From Planctomycetota bacterium (GTDB lineage Bacteria; Planctomycetota; UBA1135; GCA-002686595), in contig DUBE01000046.1 in NCBI GenBank assembly GCA_012960475.1, positions 1 through 64,000 on the forward strand: DNA of 64,000 nt, written 5' to 3'. A program made the translations under genes and the position numbers. Positions 17,844-25,921 of this stretch are shown here, one piece after another (the first letter of the stretch is position 1; every line of letters begins with the position of its first letter). The notes below the pieces were generated by a model. The model did no database searches, had not been told where the DNA came from, and saw nothing but the letters and a program-made list of their open reading frames with translations.

Positions 17844-17895
17844 GGTCTCATCCTGACGGTTGCCTGGCCCTGGGGACAAGTCCCTGGGTCCTTGA

Positions 17896-18081
17896 CTATT
17901 TGTCGAAGACGTTGGTTTCGCTCGGGCTGATGCGTTCTTCGACCGACTCGATAGTCAGGTCCAGGTTGGACAGATCGAGATCCGCCAGGGGCGAGGGGCT
18001 CTCTTCCTTGGTCGGGGCCTGGCTTGAGTTCTGCTCGGGAGTCTGTTCTTCGGTTTGTTCGTTCTTGCTGGTACTAGGCAT
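17896..18081 (-). CDS. 61-residue peptide, candidate RiPP precursor
   Basis: Short acidic peptide of unknown function. The first half is low-complexity and rich in Gln, Glu, Ser, Pro and Thr. The second half contains LADLDLSNLDLTIE, then a compact tail ending in SPSETNVFDK. There is no Cys, no membrane helix and no signal peptide. The start overlaps the end of the upstream radical SAM gene by 8 bp, so it is probably translated by coupling to it. The leader-like first part, short distinct tail and neighbouring radical SAM enzymes with PqqD-like tails suggest a precursor peptide whose tail is modified. This is inference: I recognise no named precursor family, and a small accessory protein is also possible. 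Confidence 0.6.
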   Translation of the reverse strand: MPSTSKNEQTEEQTPEQNSSQAPTKEESPSPLADLDLSNLDLTIESVEERISPSETNVFDK

Positions 18082-20380
18082 GTTGGGTGAGGGGTCGGGG
18101 ATTGGTTCGGGTCTCAGGCAGGGTCGTGCAATTCACAGCGAGCAGGCCGCCGCGGTGGAGGTCACGGGCGAAGGCGACGATTTTTTCATAGGTGCGCCCG
18201 GTCTCCGGGGCGTCCGGGCTGAGCGTGTCGAGCAGGGCTTCCAGGCTCCCAGCTTGCCCGAGGGCCTCGATCAGCTTGCGGGCATCCGGGGAGAGTTCCA
18301 GGAACTCGTGGTTGAGAGGGTCGTAGGCCAGGACCGATTGGCTGCGGGGCACCCCGCCCAGTTGGGCGCGGGCCTCTTCCTCTGCATCCGTCACAAAGCG
18401 TCCGGTCAGGAAGTCTGGCCGGGCAGCCCTGGCCAGGGGATGGCCCAGGGTTTGGATCACGCTGGTGTAGGAGAAGGGCAGGTCTCGCAGGCCCAGGCCA
18501 GTGGTGGGGATGAGGCTGGGGTGTGCGTCCCGGGCCTGCAGTTTCTGCTTGCGCTGGGCGCAGAGTTCGACAAACGCTTCCGGACTCAGGCCCCGGGCCA
18601 GTTGCAGGAAGTAGTGGGACTTCTGCATGAAGTAGAAGATGTTGTCCCCCTTGAAGAGAGGCAAGGACTCGCGCAAGCCAGTCATCATCTCCTCGAACAT
18701 CTCTGCGGCTTCCTGCTGTGTCATGCCGCTGGACGCTTCGTAGTCATGATAGAGCTGCAGGTCCGCTTCTTCGTCGTTGAGAATCTTGATGCCGAACTGA
18801 TCGGGCTGGTGGTAGACCTCGGCCACCTCGTCGATATGAAAGGTCTGCAGGCTGACTTCGCGCACCGCGGGGGCGTTCTCCTGAATGAATGCCAAGGTCG
18901 CTCTGGCCTCTTCGCGGGTTTCGGAGGGGAAGCCAACCATGGCGTACCAGGTGATGCTGATTCCCGCCTTGTTGCAGTTCTCCGCCACTTGGGCGGTGGC
19001 CTTGAGGGACTGGCCTTTCTTCATCAGTTTGAGTAGCCGTGGGGTGGCGGTCTCATAGCCGAAGAGCAGCTTGCGGCAGCCTGATGCGTACAAGCGTTGG
19101 GCGCCATGCTCGTCATAGGCCTTGGGTTCGACCCGCGCATCACTCCACCAGGTAATGCCCGCGTTGCTCTCGATCAGAGCTTCAGGCAAGTCACGAATCA
19201 TCCCCGGGGGCATGCAGTCGGTAATGAAGTTGAAGTGCGTTGAGTCATAGTGGTCGCGCAGCTCGGCCACATGTTTGGCAATTGTCGAGGCCTTGCGCGT
19301 GCGATAACCGGGACCGATCACCGTGGGCAGGGTGCAGAAGGCGCACTCCCCGTAGTAGCAGCCCCGGTTGATGTCATAGGGAATGACGGTTTCCGGGGAG
19401 AAATACAATTCGAAGGGCAGGCCTCGGAAGTCGGGAACGGGTGCTTCATCGAGTTTGACAGGGTGGGCGGGTCCGTTGTCCCGAACCTGGAGCTCTTCAC
19501 GGCGGTCAAACCAGGTCAGGCCGCCAATCTCGCTCAAATCGACGGTTTCCCCCTCAGGTGCGGCCTTGAGCGCATTGCAGAGGGCCAGCAGGGGCGCTTC
19601 TCCCTCGTGGAAGATGATCGAGTCCAGGCAGACGTGCATGCCCGGTGCCTGGGTCAGCTTGTGGCCGATGTAGGCCAGGAATCCACCCCCCGCAGTCACA
19701 TGACAGTTGGGCAGGGCCTCCTTGACCATGCGCCCCAGGGTCAGGGCGGGAATCAACTGACTGCCATAGATCACCGACAAGCCCAGCACTCGGGGTTGGC
19801 GCTCGATCAGTCCGGGCAGCACCCTTTCGGAGAAGAATTTGATGAAGGGGTTTTCTTGGGCATCGAGGGTTGCGGCCAGGATCTCTTTGGAGCGGTCGTT
19901 GGCATAGCGCATGGTGAAGTTGTGGGGCGTCAACTCGCTGGGGTAGTGCGCTGCGGACACAACTCGCAGACCGTGGTAGAGGGCTCGAACAGCTGGAATG
20001 TACTTTTCTGGATCAAAGCAATCCGGTCCACGCATGACCTCTTTGGCCTGGTCGATGGTGTCTATCAGGGCTTGGGCGCTGACCTCTGTTTCCACCGCCG
20101 CGCGCCAGGCACGCATGTTCTCAAAACTCAGCTCGGGAGTCCCATGCGCTTCATGTCGTTCGGTCTCCAAGCACGCCGCCGCCCGGTGGCGAGCGTAGTC
20201 CAGATAGTCCGCTGATAGGAAGTGGTCATAGGCTTCCACCGAATAGTCGCGCAGATCCACATCCCGGTGGCCGCCCTGGTGCAACCAGGCCTTGAGGCAG
20301 GGCAGGGCCAGATAGGGTTGGGTGAAGTGCCCTTGTGGGGGAAAGGCCAGCGTAATGGGGAAGGCTTCAGTTGATGTCAT
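18074..20380 (-). CDS. Cobalamin-type radical SAM protein with PqqD-like C-terminus (768 aa)
   Basis: Large radical SAM protein. The N-terminal part begins ITLAFPPQGHFTQPYLALPCLKAWL and includes VLGLSVIYGSQLIPALTLGRMVKE, resembling the cobalamin-binding fold found in B12-dependent radical SAM enzymes. The cluster motif GCYYGECAFC places Cys at 341, 346 and 349, a CX4CX2C spacing instead of the usual CX3CX2C. The TIM-barrel part follows (YETATPRLLKLMKKGQ, WYAMVGFPSETREEARATL). The last ~95 residues look like a small PqqD/winged-helix domain that could bind a peptide. It overlaps the upstream radical SAM gene by 4 bp and the peptide gene by 8 bp. The reaction is unknown; C-methylation of a peptide is one possibility. 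Confidence 0.8.
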   Translation of the reverse strand: MTSTEAFPITLAFPPQGHFTQPYLALPCLKAWLHQGGHRDVDLRDYSVEAYDHFLSADYLDYARHRAAACLETERHEAHGTPELSFENMRAWRAAVETEVSAQALIDTIDQAKEVMRGPDCFDPEKYIPAVRALYHGLRVVSAAHYPSELTPHNFTMRYANDRSKEILAATLDAQENPFIKFFSERVLPGLIERQPRVLGLSVIYGSQLIPALTLGRMVKEALPNCHVTAGGGFLAYIGHKLTQAPGMHVCLDSIIFHEGEAPLLALCNALKAAPEGETVDLSEIGGLTWFDRREELQVRDNGPAHPVKLDEAPVPDFRGLPFELYFSPETVIPYDINRGCYYGECAFCTLPTVIGPGYRTRKASTIAKHVAELRDHYDSTHFNFITDCMPPGMIRDLPEALIESNAGITWWSDARVEPKAYDEHGAQRLYASGCRKLLFGYETATPRLLKLMKKGQSLKATAQVAENCNKAGISITWYAMVGFPSETREEARATLAFIQENAPAVREVSLQTFHIDEVAEVYHQPDQFGIKILNDEEADLQLYHDYEASSGMTQQEAAEMFEEMMTGLRESLPLFKGDNIFYFMQKSHYFLQLARGLSPEAFVELCAQRKQKLQARDAHPSLIPTTGLGLRDLPFSYTSVIQTLGHPLARAARPDFLTGRFVTDAEEEARAQLGGVPRSQSVLAYDPLNHEFLELSPDARKLIEALGQAGSLEALLDTLSPDAPETGRTYEKIVAFARDLHRGGLLAVNCTTLPETRTNPRPLTQHA

Positions 20381-22257
20381 GATTGCTTTGTTGTGACGAG
20401 ACCCGCTTCGGCGAGTTGTTGGATCGTTTGTTGGAGGCCGGGGTGGTTGCCCTCCAACTCGCTGGTGGTCTGGATTCCGGTCAGGGTCTCAAGTATTCGA
20501 GCGATGTCCCCTGTGACCTTCAAGGTTCGCGTACTGGCCAGGGTTCCCGGGGAGCGTTGCACCAGCATGTGGGTGGGGTCTGCCTTGGGCCGTAGGCAAT
20601 CCGGTCCCAGGCTGGAGAGGTCGTGGTCGACCCTCAGAATCTCTCCCACGGGGATCGGGCGGCTGTCAGGGCGGAAGGCTCCGGGAGTGGAGTGAAGGGG
20701 CTCCTGTGCCTGACGAATCTGGGCCTCTTCCCAGGCCAGAACATCGTCCAGCAAGGGGTCGGCCTGGGAACGCACAAAGCCCGAAAAGGACCTCCCAGTG
20801 GCCCTCCAGGCCCTAAATAGAGCCAAACTGTCCAGGCCCAGGTGAGGCCGCAAGAGGGCGAAGGTGCGCGCATGGCGCTGCAGCAGAAGAGGCAGTTTCC
20901 TGGCGATCTTGGCCAGCTCTTCCAAGCGCTCTTCGGAGTGGGGAAGTTGGTGCCAGGTAGAGAAGACGTCCGGGTGCGCCTCGATCAGAATCTGCTCCGC
21001 GGGACTGTCGCCCGCGCCAAGAGCCATGTCCGGTGGGATGCCTTCCACTCGCCGGGTCCTGCCTTGAAATTCCACCCCCAACTCGCATCCCGGTTGGGGG
21101 TTGACCAGATGAAAGGAGAGGTTGACCCCCGCGCGCAAGGCCGCATTCGAGGCCAGGTCCAAGCTAAGGGCCAGGGCCTTTGGATCCTCTCCGGGCAGCC
21201 CCAGAATGAAAGAGAGAATCGGCGTGATCTTGGCCGTGGCGCAGTCGTCCAGAACCCCCAGGGGATCCAGGTCTTCCGGGGTGTTCTTGTTGTTTGCCCG
21301 TCGCACCAGAGGGTCGGCCGACTCGATGCCCAGCAGCACCCGGTAGCAGCCAGCTTGGGCCATGGCTTGCAGGAGTTCCAGGTCCAGGTGATCCACCCGC
21401 GCCCGGCACTCCCAGGGAGTGCCGCCCCCCCGTTTCTTCATTTCTGCGCAGAAGGCGAGTGCCTGCTTGCGGTTCGCTCCAAACAGGTCGTGGCACAGGT
21501 AGGCTTGACGAGCACCCGCCAAGGATGTGGCCTGCAGGATCTCGTTCACCAATCGTTCCGGGGGCAGGCAACGGGAGTGGCGATTCCAATAGCGGCCGAT
21601 GCTGCAAAAGGAGCAGTCATAGGAGCAGCCGCGTCCGGAGTCGATGGGTACCAGACCCTCGTCTTCACCACTGATTTCCTTGTAGACGAGGAGCGGCGCA
21701 ACCAGATGCCAGGCTGGAGGGGGCAGCTCGTTCAAGTCCCGGATCAAGGGTTGATCCGCTTCGACGATCACTCGGCCCTCCAGATCGCGTCGTGTGATGC
21801 CCGCCACGCCCACCAGATCGCGTCCCTCTGCCATTCGCCGTAGGATATTGGGCAGGGTCAGTTCTCCCTCACCGCGCACAACCACATCGATGGCCTCGAA
21901 TCGTTCCAGGAGTGTCACATCGATTGCGCCGGCCCCAGGTCCTCCGAGGACGATGGGCGTTGTGGGTTCCAGGGCGCGGAAGTGTTGAGCGATGAGCAGG
22001 GCGGCAGGCAGAGTGGCACCCATGACCGAGAGGCCCAACATGTCCAACGGGCCCTGGGCGGCCAAGAGTTCGGCGGCCTTTCGAAAGACCCGGTCGCCGG
22101 AGCCCAAGGATCCTTCTGCCTGCCGGAAGGCCAGGTCTTCCAGCAGAGTCTCGTGTCCCGCTGCTTCGAGGGCACCGCCCAGGCGCAACAAGCCCGGTGG
22201 GGGCATGGAGTAGCCGAAGGTGTCGGCGTGGGGGGCTGAAGCAATCAGGACGCGCAC
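20377..22257 (-). CDS. Cobalamin-binding radical SAM protein (626 aa)
   Basis: First gene of the unit. The N-terminal B12-binding-like domain runs from VRVLIASAPHADTFGYSMPP through LDMLGLSVMGATLPAALL, VLGGPGAGAID and VVVRGEGELTLPNIL. The radical SAM motif GCSYDCSFC (Cys 211, 215, 218) has canonical CX3CX2C spacing, followed by LLGIESADPLVRRANNKNT and FILGLPGEDPKALALSL. The last ~90 residues form a small helical domain, again PqqD-like. The start is GTG, preceded by AAGGA at a good distance; the track's 197 extra N-terminal residues are proline- and charge-rich shadow sequence. The gene overlaps the next by 4 bp. The substrate is unknown. Confidence 0.82.
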   Translation of the reverse strand: MRVLIASAPHADTFGYSMPPPGLLRLGGALEAAGHETLLEDLAFRQAEGSLGSGDRVFRKAAELLAAQGPLDMLGLSVMGATLPAALLIAQHFRALEPTTPIVLGGPGAGAIDVTLLERFEAIDVVVRGEGELTLPNILRRMAEGRDLVGVAGITRRDLEGRVIVEADQPLIRDLNELPPPAWHLVAPLLVYKEISGEDEGLVPIDSGRGCSYDCSFCSIGRYWNRHSRCLPPERLVNEILQATSLAGARQAYLCHDLFGANRKQALAFCAEMKKRGGGTPWECRARVDHLDLELLQAMAQAGCYRVLLGIESADPLVRRANNKNTPEDLDPLGVLDDCATAKITPILSFILGLPGEDPKALALSLDLASNAALRAGVNLSFHLVNPQPGCELGVEFQGRTRRVEGIPPDMALGAGDSPAEQILIEAHPDVFSTWHQLPHSEERLEELAKIARKLPLLLQRHARTFALLRPHLGLDSLALFRAWRATGRSFSGFVRSQADPLLDDVLAWEEAQIRQAQEPLHSTPGAFRPDSRPIPVGEILRVDHDLSSLGPDCLRPKADPTHMLVQRSPGTLASTRTLKVTGDIARILETLTGIQTTSELEGNHPGLQQTIQQLAEAGLVTTKQS

Positions 22258-22371
22258 GGTTGCATGTTCCTTTTCCGCTGGCTTCAAGTCCAGACCCGTC
22301 TGCGCGCGGTTTCCCCGGTAGGATGTTGGCGTGTCAAGATCCTTCTTCGACTCCTGCCAAGAAGAGTGCCC

Positions 22372-23874
22372 GTGAGGCGCTGGTCTCTGGCCTGCGCGGC
22401 CGTCCTGCTCGCCCTGCTGCACGGGGCGAGTTATTGGAACGCGGGTCCCTTGGACGATGACTTCATCTGCCAGGTCTTTGGGCGCAGCCTGCTCGAGGGT
22501 CGTGGATTTTCCTGGTGGGGTGGCGAGCAGGTTGAGGGCTTCACAGTGCCCCTCTGGGTTGGTTTGCAGGCCCTGGGCCAAGGTCTTGGGCTCCGGGCGC
22601 CGGATGTGAGCCGCGTGCTTGGTGTCCTGGGGGCGGGCCTTGCAGTTTGGGCCCTGGGCAGGGCCTGGGGTGCGCGCACGGGGTCCCGTAGCGGAGGACC
22701 CGCCTGGGTACTGGCTGCGGCGCCGGCTTTTGCCTTTCATGCCTGTGCGGGGTTGGGGACGAGTCTGCTCAGCGCGTTGATCGCCCTCTGGCTGATGGCC
22801 TTGGTGCGGGCGGAGGGAAGAGATGAAGCGCAGCGTCGCCATGCCCAAGTACTGGCGGGGGTCTGGCTGGGGCTCGCGTGTCTCTTGCGCCAGGAGTGCG
22901 CCCTGCTCTGGTTGGTTTGGATTGTGGTGGCCCCACGCGAACAGGCTGAGCGTAGAGGCCTTGCCCAGTGGCTACCCAAGGGCGCCGGAATTACTCTTCT
23001 GGCGCTCGTCAGCTGGAGCGTGGTGCGCTGGTTCCTGTTTGGCCGTTTGCTTCCCATTTCATACTCAGTCAAGGCTTTGCCCATGGCCGTGGATCTGACC
23101 TATGGCCTCGACTACTTGCTCGGCGACCTGACCTTGCTTGGGTCCGGATTGTTGGCGCTGGCGGCAGTGCTGCTCGTCCTGGGCACAAGCGCCCGTCCGG
23201 TGGACCGGGTGATCGGTTGGGGGTTCTTGGTGTACGCCCTGTATGTGGTCGCGGTTGGGGGAGATTTCATTGCCTGGTCCCGTTTCTTCGTGCCGGCGGT
23301 TCCACTCGGTCTGTGGTCTGCGGCTGTGCTTGTTCAACGCTGGCAGATCAAGCCGCTTGCGTTGGGGCTCTTGTGTGTGGTGTTGCAGTGGCCCGCTGCC
23401 CTGCCCGATCAGGACCTGCGCAGCCGCGGCGCGCGCTTCCTTGATCATCAGGTTTTTGAGGAACGCTGGAGCCTGATAGGTAGCTGGGTTGGGGAACACG
23501 CGCCCGAGGGAACACGCCTTGGGACCTCTCCCATCGGCGCCATCGCCTGGTATTCCGGGATCGAGGTGCTGGATCTGCTTGGCCTCGTAAACGGCCATTC
23601 CCTGGGTCTGGAGCCCGATTTGGAGCGGGTCAAGGTCAAGGGTCACCATCGCAGCGCAACGAACTGGATGCTTGAGGAGCATCCCCACTGGATCCTGTTG
23701 GGCAATGGCATGCGTGTCGCCGGGCGTCTGGAAATCAACCCCTGGGAGGTGGATCTATACCAGAGCCAGAAATTTCAAGATGACTACCGACGCATCGAGA
23801 TCGATCTGGGTCAGGGCCCGCCTTTGGATCTTTTTGTGCGTCGTGACCTGCCTGACCCCGAGAGGATTCGCTGA
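22372..23874 (+). CDS. GT-C membrane glycosyltransferase-like protein
   Basis: Polytopic membrane protein of about 500 residues. After the first helix the sequence GPLDDDFICQVFGRSLLEGRGF is followed by VEGFTVPLWVGLQAL. This pairing of a DD motif with an EGFT.PLW motif resembles GT-C enzymes such as the AftB-type arabinofuranosyltransferases, which use lipid-linked sugars at the outer face of the membrane. The C-terminal part is soluble. The start is uncertain. I chose a GTG giving VRRWSLACAAVLLALL, preceded by AAGAAGAG; the track starts 36 codons earlier, almost touching the divergent radical SAM gene. It overlaps the next gene by 1 bp. Confidence 0.65.
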   Translation: MRRWSLACAAVLLALLHGASYWNAGPLDDDFICQVFGRSLLEGRGFSWWGGEQVEGFTVPLWVGLQALGQGLGLRAPDVSRVLGVLGAGLAVWALGRAWGARTGSRSGGPAWVLAAAPAFAFHACAGLGTSLLSALIALWLMALVRAEGRDEAQRRHAQVLAGVWLGLACLLRQECALLWLVWIVVAPREQAERRGLAQWLPKGAGITLLALVSWSVVRWFLFGRLLPISYSVKALPMAVDLTYGLDYLLGDLTLLGSGLLALAAVLLVLGTSARPVDRVIGWGFLVYALYVVAVGGDFIAWSRFFVPAVPLGLWSAAVLVQRWQIKPLALGLLCVVLQWPAALPDQDLRSRGARFLDHQVFEERWSLIGSWVGEHAPEGTRLGTSPIGAIAWYSGIEVLDLLGLVNGHSLGLEPDLERVKVKGHHRSATNWMLEEHPHWILLGNGMRVAGRLEINPWEVDLYQSQKFQDDYRRIEIDLGQGPPLDLFVRRDLPDPERIR

Positions 23875-24686
23875 TGGTCAAGATTGGTCTGATCGCCGAC
23901 ATACAGTATGCGGACCGGGAGGACAAGGGCTTCTGTCTGTTCCGTTCTTCCCTGGATCGTCTCGGACAACTGGTCGATTTGTTCAACGACGAGGGAGTGG
24001 ACTTGGTCGTGCAGCTGGGAGATCTGGTGGACGGCAATGGTTCCGATGATGAAGGGCTTGAGCGCACCCGAAAAGAGTTGGATCAGGTGCTTGCTGTGCT
24101 TGCTGACTTGGACGCTCCCAGCGAGCATGTGATCGGCAACCATTGTCTCTCCCTGCCCCGGGCCGAGCTGCTCAAACGCTTGGGATTGCAGCAGGCCCAG
24201 CGTGCGATCGAGGTCAAGGGTCAGCGCATTCTGCTGCTTGACTCTTTGGCGGTCTCGCTCTTCGACAAGGACTTGGATCCAAGCGCCCTGGCCGAAGCCA
24301 AGGCTGCCCTCGCCCACCAACCAGATTCCGGTGCACCCTGGGCGATGGATTGGAACGGAGCCCTCGGGGAGCGTCAGCGTGAGTGGCTCAAGCAGGAACT
24401 CGCCCGGCCAAACCCCGCAAGCCTCCTTCTTTGCCATCATCCGATCTATCCACCCGCTGCTCGGGCGCAATTCCTGGCCTGGGATCATCAGGAGGTGCTC
24501 CAGCTTCTGGATGCGGAGGGATCGCAGCCTGTGACCTGGGCTTCGGGACACGATCACCGGGGTGGCCGCGCGGCTGATGGGGCGAACCTGTACCTGACCC
24601 TGCCCGGTTTGGTGGGGGCGAAGCAGGTCTGTGGTCTCGAGCGCATTGAACGGGGCGCGATTGAGTTGTTTGTGCCCCAACATTGA
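23874..24686 (+). CDS. Calcineurin-like metallophosphoesterase (ADP-ribose/CDP-alcohol diphosphatase type)
   Basis: A 270-residue cytosolic phosphoesterase. The two-metal motifs are all visible in order: GLIADIQYAD, QLGDLVDG, VIGNH, LLCHHPIYPP and ASGHDHRGG. The Asp-x-Gln in the first motif, in place of Asp-x-His, is typical of the Mn-dependent ADP-ribose/CDP-alcohol diphosphatase group. It would hydrolyse nucleotide diphosphate linkages, but the substrate here is unknown. The start overlaps the glycosyltransferase-like gene by 1 bp (TGATG). Confidence 0.8.
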   Translation: MVKIGLIADIQYADREDKGFCLFRSSLDRLGQLVDLFNDEGVDLVVQLGDLVDGNGSDDEGLERTRKELDQVLAVLADLDAPSEHVIGNHCLSLPRAELLKRLGLQQAQRAIEVKGQRILLLDSLAVSLFDKDLDPSALAEAKAALAHQPDSGAPWAMDWNGALGERQREWLKQELARPNPASLLLCHHPIYPPAARAQFLAWDHQEVLQLLDAEGSQPVTWASGHDHRGGRAADGANLYLTLPGLVGAKQVCGLERIERGAIELFVPQH

Positions 24687-24742
24687 GATGGATCGGCCCT
24701 GTCGGATTGAGGCAGCGCTCCTGGATTCCTAGGCTGGTCGCG

Positions 24743-25921
24743 ATGCGCGCCCCGTTTTTCCTGCTGTCCCTGCTGATCTGTCTGCCCTTGGGCGGTTGCA
24801 AACAACCCGAAGGGGAGGGAGTCACGCGCATCGTGCTTGTGACCATCGATGGGTTGGCCCATCCACGTCATGGTGGCCTCGGGCCGTTCGAGGACTGGGC
24901 CCAGGGTGGTCTGCGTTTTTCCCGCGCCAGCGCTGCCTCTAATTGGGCGGTGCCCTCGCTGGCGACTTTGCTGACCGGTCGCAACGGGCGTGATCATGGG
25001 CTCACTGACTTGGAGGGCGGGCGCTGCTCGCAGGACCTGGTCACCCTGGCGGAGGTCATGAGCGCGGCGAATTGGACTTGCCGGGCGGTGCTTTCGGATC
25101 ACTTCTTGAGCGAGCCCCGGGGTTTGGATCAGGGGTTTGAGACCTGGGCGTTGGTCGCTGGCGAATCGAGTCTGGTTGCCAGCCAGGCGGCTCTCGACTT
25201 GGGTCTCGCTCAACTGCGAGCGGAACAGGGCCCCTGCCTGATCTGGTTGCACTTGAGTGGACCCCGTCCACCCTATGGCGCACCGGATTCCTGGCCAGCT
25301 GATTGTGCCTTGCAGCCAGGTCAGTCCCATGAGCGCATGTTGAAACTTGTCAGTGACGCAGATCACGAATTGCGCAACGATCTGATCGCTTTGCATCTGC
25401 ACGATCAGGCCCTGCTCTTGGAGTCGTTGGCCGCCTGGCTTGATCAGATAGACCAGGAGACCCTGGTGGTCCTGGTGGGCACCAACGGTTTTGAACTTGG
25501 CGAGCGGGGCCGTCTGGGGAGTGGAACTTCCATGGGCGAAGAGGCTTTGGCCGTGCCATTCTTGTTGCTGGGAGCGGGGCTGCCTGTGGGGCAGGTGCAA
25601 CGCCGGGTAGGGCATGTGGACCTGATGCCCACCTTGCTCGATCTTTCCCGTTTGCGCGTGCCGCACGATCTCGGCGGCATTTCGATCCTGCCCGGCCGCG
25701 AGGCGCCTTGGCGACCCCTCTTCAGTTCCACCCGTCGCGCTCATCCTCGCGATGTGGTTTATGAGGAGGGACTGAAACTATTGCGTGATGGGGAGACGGG
25801 GGGAGTTTCCCTGTACGACTTGGATCGGGACCCGGACGAACGCATGAGCCACGGATCACGCCTCGGTTCAGACCGCACGCGACTGCGGCAGGTGCTGCTC
25901 CAACACCTGGAGTTGCTATGA
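24743..25921 (+). CDS. Sulfatase-fold lipoprotein with degenerate active site
   Basis: A 392-residue protein of the alkaline phosphatase/sulfatase superfamily with a lipobox (LICLPLGGC). The fold is recognisable from IVLVTIDGLAHP, SNWAVPSLATLLTGR, VGHVDLMPTLLDL and the C-terminal SLYDLDRDPDE. The catalytic positions are lost. The nucleophile site (normally Cys or Thr two residues before PS) is Ala. The usual SDHGE metal motif is GTNGFELGERG, and the DPH.PY segment is SGPRPPY. It is therefore probably a pseudoenzyme, binding a ligand or partnering the intact sulfatase that overlaps it by 4 bp. The start chosen gives the lipoprotein signal; the track adds 20 codons. Confidence 0.8.
   Translation: MRAPFFLLSLLICLPLGGCKQPEGEGVTRIVLVTIDGLAHPRHGGLGPFEDWAQGGLRFSRASAASNWAVPSLATLLTGRNGRDHGLTDLEGGRCSQDLVTLAEVMSAANWTCRAVLSDHFLSEPRGLDQGFETWALVAGESSLVASQAALDLGLAQLRAEQGPCLIWLHLSGPRPPYGAPDSWPADCALQPGQSHERMLKLVSDADHELRNDLIALHLHDQALLLESLAAWLDQIDQETLVVLVGTNGFELGERGRLGSGTSMGEEALAVPFLLLGAGLPVGQVQRRVGHVDLMPTLLDLSRLRVPHDLGGISILPGREAPWRPLFSSTRRAHPRDVVYEEGLKLLRDGETGGVSLYDLDRDPDERMSHGSRLGSDRTRLRQVLLQHLELL

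Noticed and set aside
22332-22337. TTGACA on the minus strand as a -35 box for the radical SAM operon
   Set aside because: No acceptable -10 lies 16-18 bp downstream (GGAAAC at the expected place).
22258-22848. N-terminal extension of the radical SAM ORF (20377..22848)
   Set aside because: The extension is low-complexity, antisense to the GT-C gene, and the GTG at 22257 has a Shine-Dalgarno and begins the family-typical VRVLIASAP strand.
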